In this document: in pieces, positions 15,892-28,457 of the stretch | Position numbering within the stretch: position 1 is the stretch's first letter | Layout: every line of letters begins with the position of its first letter | Source of the DNA: Nibricoccus aquaticus | Lineage (GTDB): Bacteria; Verrucomicrobiota; Verrucomicrobiia; Opitutales; Opitutaceae | Length of the DNA stretch: 64,000 nucleotides | Reading direction: 5' to 3' | Assembly: GCF_002310495.1 (NCBI RefSeq) | Contig: NZ_CP023344.1 | Coordinates: 2,869,501 to 2,933,500 of the forward strand | The notes under the pieces: model-generated | What the model saw: the letters and a program-made list of their open reading frames with translations, nothing else | The model's database searches: none | What the model was told of the DNA's origin: nothing | Position numbers and translations under genes: made by a program

Positions 15892-17118
15892 ATGGCTTAC
15901 ACAGAAGATCGCTCGACTTGGTTTGAAGGGCAGGGGCTTTGGCAGCACGTCCCGGAGTCCGATTGGAAGGATTGGGTGTGGCAGCTCAAGAACCGGATCA
16001 CGACGATCGACCAGCTGGAGAAGTACATGGTGCTCACAACCGAGGAGCGGCGTGGGATCGCGTTCGCGGGGAGCAAGCTGGCGCTGGCGATCACGCCGTA
16101 TTTTTTCAATCTGATCGACCGGAACGATCCGAACTGCCCAATCCGGTTGCAGCTGATCCCGCGCGAGGGTGAGTCGATCACGAGCCAGGAGGAGATGCTG
16201 GATTCGCTGGGCGAGGATGAGCATTCGCCGGTGCCGGGATTGGTGCATCGTTATCCGGACCGGGTGTTGTTTTTGGTGACCGATCGATGCGCTTCCTACT
16301 GTCGGTACTGCACGCGGAGCCGGTTGGTGAGCAATGCGCAGGACTATAATTTTCATCCGGAGTACGAGCAGGGTCTGCGGTATATCGAGTCGCATCCGGA
16401 GATTCGCGACGTGCTGCTGTCGGGTGGCGATCCGCTGTTGTTGTCGGACAAGAAACTGGAGCACCTGATCAGCCGGTTGCGGGCGATCAAGCATGTGGAG
16501 TTTATCCGCATCGGGTCGCGCATCCCGGTTTTTCTGCCGCAGCGGATCACGCCTGCGCTGTGCGAGATTTTTAAGAAATACGGGCCGATCTGGATGAGCA
16601 TTCACGTGAATCATCCGAAGGAGGCGACGGCTGAGCTGAAGGATGCGTGCGAGCGGTTGTCGTTCGCGGGCGTGCCTCTGGGGAATCAGTCGGTGTTGTT
16701 GCGCGGGGTGAACGATGACGCGGAGGTCATGAAGGCGCTCGTGCATCGTCTGCTGCGGATGCGGGTGCGGCCGTATTACCTTTATCAGATGGATCTGATC
16801 ACGGGCGGGTCGCACTTCAAAGTCGATGTGCGCAAGGGCATCGAGATCATCCAGGCGCTGCGCGGGCACACGACGGGTTATGCGGTGCCGCAGTACGTGA
16901 TCGATGCGCCGGGGGGCGGTGGGAAGGTGCCGGTCAACCCGGAGTACGTGGAAAAGATCACGGACGAGGAAATCGTGTTTCACAATTACGAGGGGCGGCA
17001 GTTCCGCTATCCGCTGAAGAGCACGCCGGTGGCGGCCGCGGGTGAGCCGATCCGTGTGAACGCGAAAGCGGGCGCGGCGGTGGCGCATGACGATGTGGCG
17101 GGGGCGTGCGATATCTGA
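15892..17118 (+). CDS. kamA: KamA-family radical SAM aminomutase (lysine 2,3-aminomutase-like)
   Basis: A 408-residue radical SAM enzyme. The iron-sulfur cluster cysteines are in TDRCASYCRYC (Cys133, Cys137, Cys140). The SAM-binding LLSGGDPL follows, and the PLP-binding lysine is in the GGGGKVPV loop (Lys345). The length and the PLP loop match lysine 2,3-aminomutases, which convert L-lysine to L-beta-lysine for fermentation, osmoprotection or antibiotic building blocks. The family also includes EF-P lysine modifiers (EpmB), but those are shorter. No EF-P, ablA-type acetyltransferase or lysine fermentation gene is adjacent, so the pathway is open. The ATG at 15892 is clear. Confidence 0.85.
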   Translation: MAYTEDRSTWFEGQGLWQHVPESDWKDWVWQLKNRITTIDQLEKYMVLTTEERRGIAFAGSKLALAITPYFFNLIDRNDPNCPIRLQLIPREGESITSQEEMLDSLGEDEHSPVPGLVHRYPDRVLFLVTDRCASYCRYCTRSRLVSNAQDYNFHPEYEQGLRYIESHPEIRDVLLSGGDPLLLSDKKLEHLISRLRAIKHVEFIRIGSRIPVFLPQRITPALCEIFKKYGPIWMSIHVNHPKEATAELKDACERLSFAGVPLGNQSVLLRGVNDDAEVMKALVHRLLRMRVRPYYLYQMDLITGGSHFKVDVRKGIEIIQALRGHTTGYAVPQYVIDAPGGGGKVPVNPEYVEKITDEEIVFHNYEGRQFRYPLKSTPVAAAGEPIRVNAKAGAAVAHDDVAGACDI

Positions 17119-17369
17119 GCGCTGAGTGCGTATCGGATTTTATACGGCGGAGACGGGCAGGGTTTTCCCTAGCTGCGCTGGATCACGGAGGGCAGCCCAC
17201 TGCCGGTGTTGTGTGACGAACGGGCGACAGGATTTAGCATAAAATTAGCGCGAGAATTTTTGAGCGAATTTGAAAACACCGCGTCTATCTCCGCGTAGTC
17301 AGTATCGTTCCATTAGGGGATCGATACTTGTTTGTAGTTCTTACGGTTTGCTTGGTGTTAGGTCATGCT

Positions 17370-17402
17370 GGCCGCCCTGGTAAGGGGCGGCCTTCATGTT
17401 TT
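17370..17402 (+). terminator. Possible terminator after kamA
   Basis: GGCCGCCC and GGGCGGCC arms (17370-17377 and 17385-17392) with a 7-nt loop, then an interrupted T run (TTCATGTTTTT). It is 250 nt past the kamA stop, so assignment to kamA is tentative. Confidence 0.4.
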
Positions 17403-17509
17403 TAGCGACCGGAGATGCAGCGCGTGCGAGCACGCTGGCCTACGGGTGGATGGGAGGTGGCGAAAAAGTTTCCCTTGCGTGGGCGGGCTGCGGGCGTTTT
17501 CACCGGAAC

Positions 17510-17612
17510 TTGCCTGTAGGGGTGTCCTCCGTCGGAGGGCTGAGATGATCGCGCGATCGGCGATCGGACCCTTCGAACCTGAACGGATCATTCCGGCGAA
17601 GGAAAACAGCAG
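17510..17612 (+). ncRNA. TPP (thiamine pyrophosphate) riboswitch
   Basis: Shows the conserved THI-box blocks in order and at normal spacing: TAGGGGTG at about 17517, GGCTGAGA at 17538-17545, ACCCTTCGAACCTGA at about 17568-17582 and CCGGCGAAGGAAA at about 17593-17605. It ends about 60 nt before the start codon of the TonB-dependent receptor on the same strand. TPP binding would be expected to lower expression of the receptor, probably at translation since no terminator is visible between aptamer and gene. Confidence 0.92.
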
Positions 17613-17673
17613 GCGGTACCTTGGGGTGCCGCGTCTTTTTCTGGAGACCCGTTTCGGTTGGCACTCAACGCCT

Positions 17674-19830
17674 ATGAAACCAACGAACGTCTCCCTCCTT
17701 ACTTTTGCTGCGATCGCGCTTTCGAGCGGTGTCGCGGCTGCGAACGCACAGCAGGCTCCGGCTGCTGGCGAAATGGCGCCGGCGAGTGCCGCGCCCGATG
17801 TGGTGCTCGCGCCGGTGCGCGTCACGGCAGATCTCTGGGAGTCGCCGCTGGCGAAGATCCCGGCGAGCGTGAGCGTGTATGATGAAGCGACGTTGCGCGC
17901 CGGAGCGGTGGCGCATTTTGGCGATTTGGCGGACCAGATTCCGAATCTGACGTGGACGGGCGGGACGTCGCGGCCGAGGTATTTTCAGATCCGCGGCATC
18001 GGCGAGAATTCGCAGTACGAAGGCGAGACGCCGGACTCGACGGTACGCTTCCTGGTGGACGATCTGGATTTCACGGGGCTCGGTTCGCTCGGAAGTACGT
18101 TTGACGTGAAACAAGTCGAGGTGTTGCGCGGGCCGCAGGCGGGGGCGTTTGGCGCGAATGCGGCGGGCGGGGTGGTGCGGCTGGTCACGAACGAGCCGAC
18201 GCCGTTCTGGACGGGGCAGATCGAAGCGAGCGCGGGCGAGGATGCGCTGCGCTCGGGCGGTTTTGCGGTGGGCGGGCCGTTGATCAAAGGAACGCCGGAG
18301 AAGCTGATGATGCGGCTGGCGGTGCAGCAGACGGAGAGCGACGGGTTTCGCCACAATCGTACCCTGAACGCCGATACGAATGCGCGGGATGAGTTCACGG
18401 CGCGGCTGCGGCTGACGTTTAATCCGACGGCGGCGTGGCGCTGGGAAGGTGCGGCGCTTTATTCGGACGTGAACAACGGCTTCGACGATTTCGCCCTGGA
18501 TAACAACGGGCGCTACACGTACAGCGATCAGCCCGGACGGGATGAGCAGGAATCGGTCGCGGGCAGTCTGCGCGGCACGTACACGGGGCTGGAGGATGTG
18601 CGGCTGACGACGGTGACGGCGGGATCGAGCGTAGAATCTATTTATAGTTACGACGACGACTGGACGAATGGGTCGTACGAAGGCTTCAGCGATTTGCGGC
18701 GCGAGCGCGATGGGTTCAGCCAGGAGCTGCGTTTCGATTCGGCGGCGACGAGCGATGCGCTGGGCTGGGTGGATCGCTGGACGTTGGGCGCGTTTTTCTC
18801 GGCGACGAAGGAAGACAGTCGGTACACGAATGAAGACCCGGGCAATATCCGCGGGCTGACGACGAGCTATGAAGCGAAGAACGTCGCGGTGTTTGGCCAG
18901 GTATCGCACGACTTCACGCAGCGGACGCGCATGATTCTCGGGCTGCGCGCGGAGCAAGTGGATGTTTCGGGCGATGGGTTGAAGACGCGCTATCGGAAGA
19001 CGCCGAACACGTATGATGCGCCGGTGCGGTTGGCGCCGTCGTTCGACGATACGATGGTGGGTGGAAAGCTCACGCTGGAGCATGATCTGACGGCGAACCA
19101 TGTGGCGTTCGCCTCGGTGACACGCGGGTACAAGGCGGGCGGTGTGAATGTGGATGCGCGCATCAATCCGGCGGTCGATCCGCTGACGTACGAGACGGAG
19201 TATCTGTGGACATACGAAGTGGGTCTGCGCGGCAGCTGGTTCGCGCAGCGGCTGACGGGTGAGGTGACGATCTTCGACATCGAGCGTGACGACACGCAGG
19301 TGCGCGACTCGGCGGGGTTTGGCGGCAGCTACCGTTTCTTCACAGACAATGCGGAGAAGGCGTTTGTGCGGGGCGTGGAGGTGTCGAGTCGTTTCTCGAT
19401 CACGTCGGCATGGTCGGTGAATGGATCGCTGGCGCTGATGGACTCGGAGCTGGACACGTTCCGGCTGTCGAGCGGCGATCTGGCGGGCGGGCGCGAACTG
19501 GCGAATACTCCGGAATACGGATACACCCTCGCGACGAGCTACCGGCCGGAGCAGGGCGTGTTTGGAAGTGTGGAGTTGGTGGGGCGCGCGCGTTTCTACG
19601 ACTCGAATAATCAGAACGAAGAGCGGCGGCCGTTTAATGTGTGGAACGCAACGGTTGGTTACGCGTGGCGCGAGTGGACGCTGACGGTCTGGGTGCGCAA
19701 CGCGTTCGACAAGGAGTACGACCGGCGCGTGTTTTTCTTCGGCAACGAAGACCCTAATTACGAACCGACGCGGTATGAGTCGCGGGCTGAGCCGCGGCAG
19801 GTTGGGGCGACGGTGCGGTATGACTTCTGA
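17674..19830 (+). CDS. TonB-dependent outer-membrane receptor, probably for thiamine
   Basis: A 718-residue outer-membrane receptor. A signal peptide (MKPTNVSLLTFAAIALSSGVAAANA) starts at ATG 17674; longer in-frame starts would place coding sequence in the riboswitch and are rejected. The plug domain contains SVYDEATLRAGAVAHFGDLADQ-type text and VEVLRGPQAGAFGANAAGGVV. A beta-barrel of alternating aromatic strands follows and ends in a terminal Phe (TVRYDF). Such receptors import scarce ligands using TonB energy. The TPP riboswitch in its leader makes thiamine or a thiamine precursor the best substrate guess. No inner-membrane thiamine permease is adjacent. Confidence 0.9.
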   Translation: MKPTNVSLLTFAAIALSSGVAAANAQQAPAAGEMAPASAAPDVVLAPVRVTADLWESPLAKIPASVSVYDEATLRAGAVAHFGDLADQIPNLTWTGGTSRPRYFQIRGIGENSQYEGETPDSTVRFLVDDLDFTGLGSLGSTFDVKQVEVLRGPQAGAFGANAAGGVVRLVTNEPTPFWTGQIEASAGEDALRSGGFAVGGPLIKGTPEKLMMRLAVQQTESDGFRHNRTLNADTNARDEFTARLRLTFNPTAAWRWEGAALYSDVNNGFDDFALDNNGRYTYSDQPGRDEQESVAGSLRGTYTGLEDVRLTTVTAGSSVESIYSYDDDWTNGSYEGFSDLRRERDGFSQELRFDSAATSDALGWVDRWTLGAFFSATKEDSRYTNEDPGNIRGLTTSYEAKNVAVFGQVSHDFTQRTRMILGLRAEQVDVSGDGLKTRYRKTPNTYDAPVRLAPSFDDTMVGGKLTLEHDLTANHVAFASVTRGYKAGGVNVDARINPAVDPLTYETEYLWTYEVGLRGSWFAQRLTGEVTIFDIERDDTQVRDSAGFGGSYRFFTDNAEKAFVRGVEVSSRFSITSAWSVNGSLALMDSELDTFRLSSGDLAGGRELANTPEYGYTLATSYRPEQGVFGSVELVGRARFYDSNNQNEERRPFNVWNATVGYAWREWTLTVWVRNAFDKEYDRRVFFFGNEDPNYEPTRYESRAEPRQVGATVRYDF

Positions 19831-19863
19831 GCAAGCCGCTGGAGATAGAAACGTTACATAGCA

Positions 19864-19905
19864 AAAGAGCCGTCCACGATCTCCGTGGACGGCTCTTTGA
19901 TTTTA
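19864..19905. terminator. Bidirectional terminator between receptor and GH28
   Basis: A perfect 15-nt stem, AAAGAGCCGTCCACG (19864-19878) and its complement (19884-19898), with a 5-nt loop. It is followed by GATTTT on + and flanked by A-rich bases on the other side, so it can serve both convergent genes. Confidence 0.9.
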
Positions 19906-19922
19906 GGAAGGGCGCGAAACGT

Positions 19923-21569
19923 TTAGGGGCGAGTGACGGCGGAGGTAGGAACTTCGCTGGCGACGGTGATTGCGGTTGAAGCGGTGCCGGTGCCGCGGAG
20001 ATCGATGGTGGAGGAGCGGCTGCCTTTCACGGTGACGAGTGCGCCGTCGTTATTCTTTAGAGAAACGGAGCGGGTTTCGATTTTAGCAGAATCACGGATG
20101 GCGAGGGCGGGGCCTTTTTCGACGAGGACTTGGACGTCGTTGAAGGAGACGTTGGCGGCGTCGGCGATGAAGATGCCGGAGCGGGCGGAGAGGCGGACGT
20201 TTTCGAGGCGGACATTTTCCACGGGCATTTCGGGAAGGCCGCGGATGAGGGCGGCGCGCTCGGCGTCGAGGGAGACGAGGTCGCGGATGAGGATGTTGCG
20301 GAAGGCGGGCGTTTCCTCGGTGACGGGGTTGGCGGCGAGGAGCGGGCTGTTGACGGAGGCGGGATCGGCTTCGTCGGGGGCTTTGGTGCCGTAAAAGAGA
20401 TCGAAGAGCAGGGCTTCGCCGGGGATGTTGGTCATGCGGACGCGTTCGATCAGGATGTCTTCGACCACGCCGCCGCGGCCGCGGGTACTCTTGAAGCGGA
20501 GGCCGACGTCGGTGCCGATGAAGGTGACATCCGTGACGTGGATACGGCGGACGCCTCCGGACATCTCGCTGCCGACGACGAAACCGCCGTGGCCGTGGTA
20601 GACGATGCAATGGCGGACGATGACGTTTTCCGTGGGACGACCGCGTGCGCGGCCCTCGGCGTCGCGGCCGGATTTGAGGCAGATGGCGTCGTCACCGACA
20701 TCGAAGGAGCTGTTTTCGACGATGACGTTGGAGCAGGATTCGAGGTCGAGGCCGTCGCCGTTTTGCGCGAACCACGGGTTGCGGATGGTGACGTTGCGGA
20801 CGATGAGCTGGTCGCACATGAGCGGGTGGACGCACCAGCCAGGGGAGTTTTGAAAGGTCGGGCCATCGAGGAGTATGTGTTTGCAGTTGGTGAGGCTGAC
20901 TAGGACGGGACGGAGCGAGTCGCGGGTGCGCTGGAGGAACTCGGGCGAGCGTTCGCCGCGGTGTTCGTTGCCGTCGCGGATGTCGGCGGAGGGATACCAG
21001 ATGTCTTTGTTCGCGTTGAGCGCGCCGCCGGAAGCAACGAGTTCGCTCCACTGGCCGGCGGTCATTTTCATTTTCTTCACGGGACGCCAGGCCTGGCCGG
21101 CGCCGTCGAAGACGCCTTTGCCGATGATGGCGATGTGCTCGAGATCGCGGCCGGAGATGGGCGGCTGGCAGCGGAGCTGGGCGCGGCCTTCGAAGCTGGT
21201 CTCGATGAGCGGGTAGTCGGCACGGTTGTCGCTGAATTGAACGAGCGCGCCGTCTTCGACGTGGAGCTCGATGCGGCTTTGAAGGACGATGGGGCCGGTG
21301 CGCCAGAGGCCGGCGGGGATGACGACGCGGCCACCGCCTTTGGCTGCGACGGAGGCGATGGCGCGGTTGATGGCGTCGGTGTTGAGGGAGTGTCCATCGG
21401 AGATGGCGCCGAAGTCGGTGATGCGGACGGTGTGCTGCGGTATGGACGGAGCGGTGACGGCGGGGAGCGTGGCGGGGTCGAACGTATTTGCCGCGAAGGT
21501 GGCCGTGGACGCGGAGAATAAAATGAACGCGGTGGCAAGAAGGCTGGAGAGCGGGCGGAGAGGTTTCAT
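19923..21569 (-). CDS. GH28 polygalacturonase-like enzyme, secreted
   Basis: A 548-residue pectin-degrading enzyme with a signal peptide (LLATAFILFSASTATFAA). The beta-helix begins with ITDFGAISDGHSLNTDAIN, the usual GH28 N-terminal signature. The active-site motifs are NGDGLDLES (about residue 271, NTD-equivalent), GDDAICLKSG (about 293, the two acid Asp residues), GHGGFVVGSE (GHG) and RFKSTRGRGG (RIK-equivalent). GH28 hydrolyses galacturonosyl or related linkages in homogalacturonan or rhamnogalacturonan. It should act in the periplasm or outside the cell. A second GH28 is at 59798-61228. Confidence 0.9.
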   Translation of the reverse strand: MKPLRPLSSLLATAFILFSASTATFAANTFDPATLPAVTAPSIPQHTVRITDFGAISDGHSLNTDAINRAIASVAAKGGGRVVIPAGLWRTGPIVLQSRIELHVEDGALVQFSDNRADYPLIETSFEGRAQLRCQPPISGRDLEHIAIIGKGVFDGAGQAWRPVKKMKMTAGQWSELVASGGALNANKDIWYPSADIRDGNEHRGERSPEFLQRTRDSLRPVLVSLTNCKHILLDGPTFQNSPGWCVHPLMCDQLIVRNVTIRNPWFAQNGDGLDLESCSNVIVENSSFDVGDDAICLKSGRDAEGRARGRPTENVIVRHCIVYHGHGGFVVGSEMSGGVRRIHVTDVTFIGTDVGLRFKSTRGRGGVVEDILIERVRMTNIPGEALLFDLFYGTKAPDEADPASVNSPLLAANPVTEETPAFRNILIRDLVSLDAERAALIRGLPEMPVENVRLENVRLSARSGIFIADAANVSFNDVQVLVEKGPALAIRDSAKIETRSVSLKNNDGALVTVKGSRSSTIDLRGTGTASTAITVASEVPTSAVTRP

Positions 21570-21685
21570 GAAGAGGTGGGCGGGGATTTGGTCGAGGGGT
21601 GTGAGCGAAAGACGCTAGGAGCGGGGAATAGTTTCGGGATGAAAAGGTGGCTTTGGGCGGCATCGTTGATTAGCGCCGTGAACTG

Positions 21686-22663
21686 ATGACGCTAAAACGG
21701 AGTTCTGGACGGTCGGTGCGCGGTGAGAAGCGCGGTGTGGCGAAAGTATTTTTGATCGCGAACCTGATCGTGTGGGGAGTGATTGGTGGCTGGTATTTGT
21801 TTCAGGCGCCGGAGCGGAAAGAGGAAGTGTCGCGGCTGGTGGGCAACTGGGTTGAGGGGCGCAAGAACGTGACGGCGTTCGAAGTGGCGTGGGATCTCTG
21901 GCAGATTTACGGGAGCGATGATTTCGTGGCGGGCGGGCGCGGGACGGTGAGTGGAAATAGGTCGGAGATGCAGACACTCGTGTATGGCGGGGCGTTGCCG
22001 GGGAGTCAGCGCAAGGTGGTGCGGGTTCTGGCGAATGAGGGCTATGTGGTCGGGTATAGCGAGGCGCTGGGGAATCCGTTGTGGGCGGCGTACCGGAGTT
22101 TCGATGTGAAGTCGCTCGATGCGCCGAAGCGGCCGGAGAATTTCCGGGTGGATGAGCGGACGGTAGCGCGGGTGGAGCCGGGGGATTATTCGCGGAGCGG
22201 ATACGACCGGGGGCATCTGGCACCGAACTATGCGATCGCGACGCGTTACGGACGGGTGGCGCAGGAGGAGACGTTTTTGATGTCGAACATCACGCCGCAG
22301 AAGCACGCGCTCAACGCGGGGGCGTGGCGGCGGTTGGAGGAGAGAATCGCGACGAGTTATGCGGCGCGGTTTGGCGAAGTGTGGGTGATGGCGGGGCCGG
22401 TTTTCGGCGCGAAACTGGAGCGGCTGGCGCGGAAGGTGGCGGTGCCGGAGGCGTTTTTTATGATCGTGGTGGACGAGAGCGAAGGACGGGTGAGGGCACA
22501 GGCGTTTTTGTTTCCGCAAGAAGCGGAGGAAGGCGATGAACTAGGAAAGTATCTGGTGAGCATCGACGAGATCGAGGCACGGACGGGGCTGGATTTTTTG
22601 AGTGTGCTGCCGGATGAGGCGGAGGCGGCGTTGGAGGCGAAGCGGGTGACACGGGTGTGGTGA
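21686..22663 (+). CDS. DNA/RNA non-specific endonuclease (NUC family)
   Basis: A 325-residue nuclease with an N-terminal membrane anchor or signal (residues about 18-38, VFLIANLIVWGVIGGWYLF) after a basic tail. The NUC signature DRGHLAPN has its catalytic His at about 177 and is followed by TFLMSNITPQKHALNAGAW with the metal-binding Asn region. Family members cut single- or double-stranded DNA and RNA with a metal ion and are usually exported. Here it would be anchored facing the periplasm, useful for nucleic-acid scavenging or defence. No immunity partner is seen nearby. Confidence 0.88.
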   Translation: MTLKRSSGRSVRGEKRGVAKVFLIANLIVWGVIGGWYLFQAPERKEEVSRLVGNWVEGRKNVTAFEVAWDLWQIYGSDDFVAGGRGTVSGNRSEMQTLVYGGALPGSQRKVVRVLANEGYVVGYSEALGNPLWAAYRSFDVKSLDAPKRPENFRVDERTVARVEPGDYSRSGYDRGHLAPNYAIATRYGRVAQEETFLMSNITPQKHALNAGAWRRLEERIATSYAARFGEVWVMAGPVFGAKLERLARKVAVPEAFFMIVVDESEGRVRAQAFLFPQEAEEGDELGKYLVSIDEIEARTGLDFLSVLPDEAEAALEAKRVTRVW

Positions 22664-22793
22664 GCGGGGCGCGGCGCGCAAAGGCATGGACGACACGGAG
22701 GTCGTCTCTCCATTAAGAGTCGGAGAAGAACTGTTGTGTGGATGTGTGTCGGCTTGCGTGGCGGGCGCAGGCGGGTTTTTTGTCTGAGCCCCC

Positions 22794-23387
22794 ATGATTT
22801 CGCTGCTCGAAGGCAAAGGTACCGGTGCCAAGAAACCGGCGGAGAAAGTTTTTACGCTGCGGTTGACCGTGGCCGGTTGCACGCCGCGGGTGTGGCGGAG
22901 GCTGGTGGTGCGCGAGACGATGTGGCTGAGCAGGCTGCACGACTCGATCCAGGTGGCGTTTGAGTGGTTCGATTATCAGACGCATTTGTTCACGCTGGAT
23001 GAGCAGCGGTTTGGGAATCCTTTTCGCAAGGACGAGGTGGTGATCGAGGATGATCGCGATGTGTCGCTGGCCGATCTCGATCTCGGATCGCGCGACAAGA
23101 TGGCCTACCAGTATCATTTCGGTGAGGGCTGGGAGGTGGAGATACGCGTGGAGAAGGTGGGCACGGTGGAGAAGGGTGTGACTTATCCGGTTTGCACGGG
23201 CGGAGAGCGGGCGGGGCCGCCGGAGGATTGTGGCGGGCTGGATGCGTTTCACGACATGCTGGCGTGCATCAAGGAGCCCAATACGGATCTGGGGCGCGAG
23301 TGGCTGGAGTGGCTGGGACCGGTTTACGATCCGGAGGTTTGCGACGTGGAGAAGATCAACAAGGCGTTTAAGAAGCTTGGAAAGTGA
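22794..23387 (+). CDS. Plasmid pRiA4b ORF-3-like protein
   Basis: A 197-residue protein of the pRiA4b ORF-3 family, which occurs on plasmids, chromosomes and some IS elements. Typical features are FTLRLTVAGCTPRVWRRLVV near the N-terminus, the central YQYHFGEGWEVEIRVE and a Cys/Gly segment YPVCTGGERAGPPEDCGG, followed by DAFHDMLACI. Biochemical function is unknown for the family. There are no transposase genes or inverted repeats around it, so it is not an obvious IS passenger. The start ATG at 22794 is followed by a short charged leader. Confidence 0.8.
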   Translation: MISLLEGKGTGAKKPAEKVFTLRLTVAGCTPRVWRRLVVRETMWLSRLHDSIQVAFEWFDYQTHLFTLDEQRFGNPFRKDEVVIEDDRDVSLADLDLGSRDKMAYQYHFGEGWEVEIRVEKVGTVEKGVTYPVCTGGERAGPPEDCGGLDAFHDMLACIKEPNTDLGREWLEWLGPVYDPEVCDVEKINKAFKKLGK

Positions 23388-23645
23388 GCGGCGAGCGGTG
23401 CGCTCGCCGCAATGACCAATGACCAGAGGCTAAGGCTGGGAGAGCAGCCGAGAGGTGTAAGGTATTGGTTGTGAGGATGCGGATTTTGGAGGGGCGTCAA
23501 AAAGGTGTATGAGGTGCAAACCTCAGGAGGGAAAATTTGACTGGGGCGGACAGGTGGCCGATACAGGGGGCGTTCTTTTGATAGTCGTCCGTGGTTAGCC
23601 AGGAGGGTTTGAGCGGGTAATCCGCGATGAGCCTTCCGTCTAAAC

Positions 23646-23915
23646 ATGAACGACAAGATCAGATACATCCACATTGGGCTTCCTAGTGGGCTGACCGGCA
23701 TGCCGGTTGCCTATTCGTTTGTCGGTGCTGAACGCGCAGAAGGGTCTGCGCGCGAGGTCCACACGCGTGACACTCAGGGCGCTCAAGGTGAAGAAGCGGA
23801 CCGCAGCTTGGCCAATCGTTCGATGGCGTCTTTTTCCAAAGGCGTGCGTCGGGTGGCTGAAATCGTGGTGCGTGGCAGAGTTGTCGAAATTGGTTTCGCG
23901 CAACCGCTCGCTTAA
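23646..23915 (+). CDS. Hypothetical 89-residue protein
   Basis: A small ORF with ATG at 23646. The protein is hydrophilic in the middle (residues about 30-60, rich in E, R and Q) with a hydrophobic N-terminus (YIHIGLPSGLTGMPVAYSFV) that is not a clear signal peptide. It ends in an IVVRGRVVEIGFAQP strand pair. I recognise no family. The main support is a strong intrinsic terminator beginning 21 nt after its stop, on the same strand. A same-length frame on the opposite strand lacks such support. Confidence 0.5.
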   Translation: MNDKIRYIHIGLPSGLTGMPVAYSFVGAERAEGSAREVHTRDTQGAQGEEADRSLANRSMASFSKGVRRVAEIVVRGRVVEIGFAQPLA

Positions 23916-23935
23916 GCAGTAACTCAGTCAACTAC

Positions 23936-23974
23936 ACCGGGGTGATGATGAAAATCGTCACCCCGGTTTTCTTT
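23936..23974 (+). terminator. Intrinsic terminator after the 89-residue gene
   Basis: ACCGGGGTGA (23936-23945) pairs with TCACCCCGGT (23958-23967). The stem can extend inward by wobble pairs and is followed by TTTTCTTTT. Confidence 0.85.
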
Positions 23975-24020
23975 TAGGGGAGAGGAATAGGGCGGATAGG
24001 TCCTATGGGACGAATGGGAC

Positions 24021-28370
<4,350 letters not shown>

Positions 28371-28457
28371 GGATGCCTGAAGCGCGGCTGGGTGAGCCGG
28401 GCATCCTTTATATCGGCTTGCCGGGGGGCGGGCTTGAGCAGGGAAACGGGGGGCGGC

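Larger units (their letters stand above)
17119..17673. other. Intergenic region carrying the riboswitch leader
   Basis: 555 nt without a supported gene. It holds a partial inverted repeat AGTATCG / CGATACT (about 17304-17330), a GC hairpin (17370-17392) and the TPP riboswitch (about 17510-17612). The leader promoter probably lies between 17220 and 17500, where the DNA is A+T-richer. An open frame continues through the riboswitch into the receptor, but it is not taken as coding. Confidence 0.6.

Noticed and set aside
15886-17088. A 400-codon minus frame opposite kamA.
   Set aside because: R/H/P-rich translation without a family; the plus frame has the radical SAM cysteines and PLP lysine.
17365-17673. 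An in-frame upstream extension of the TonB receptor.
   Set aside because: It would translate the TPP riboswitch; the signal peptide begins at 17674.
22794-23387. An insertion sequence around the pRiA4b ORF-3-like gene.
   Set aside because: No transposase and no flanking inverted or direct repeats were found.
23640-23903. An 87-codon minus frame opposite the 89-residue plus gene.
   Set aside because: H/R/P-rich composition, and the terminator is oriented for the plus gene.
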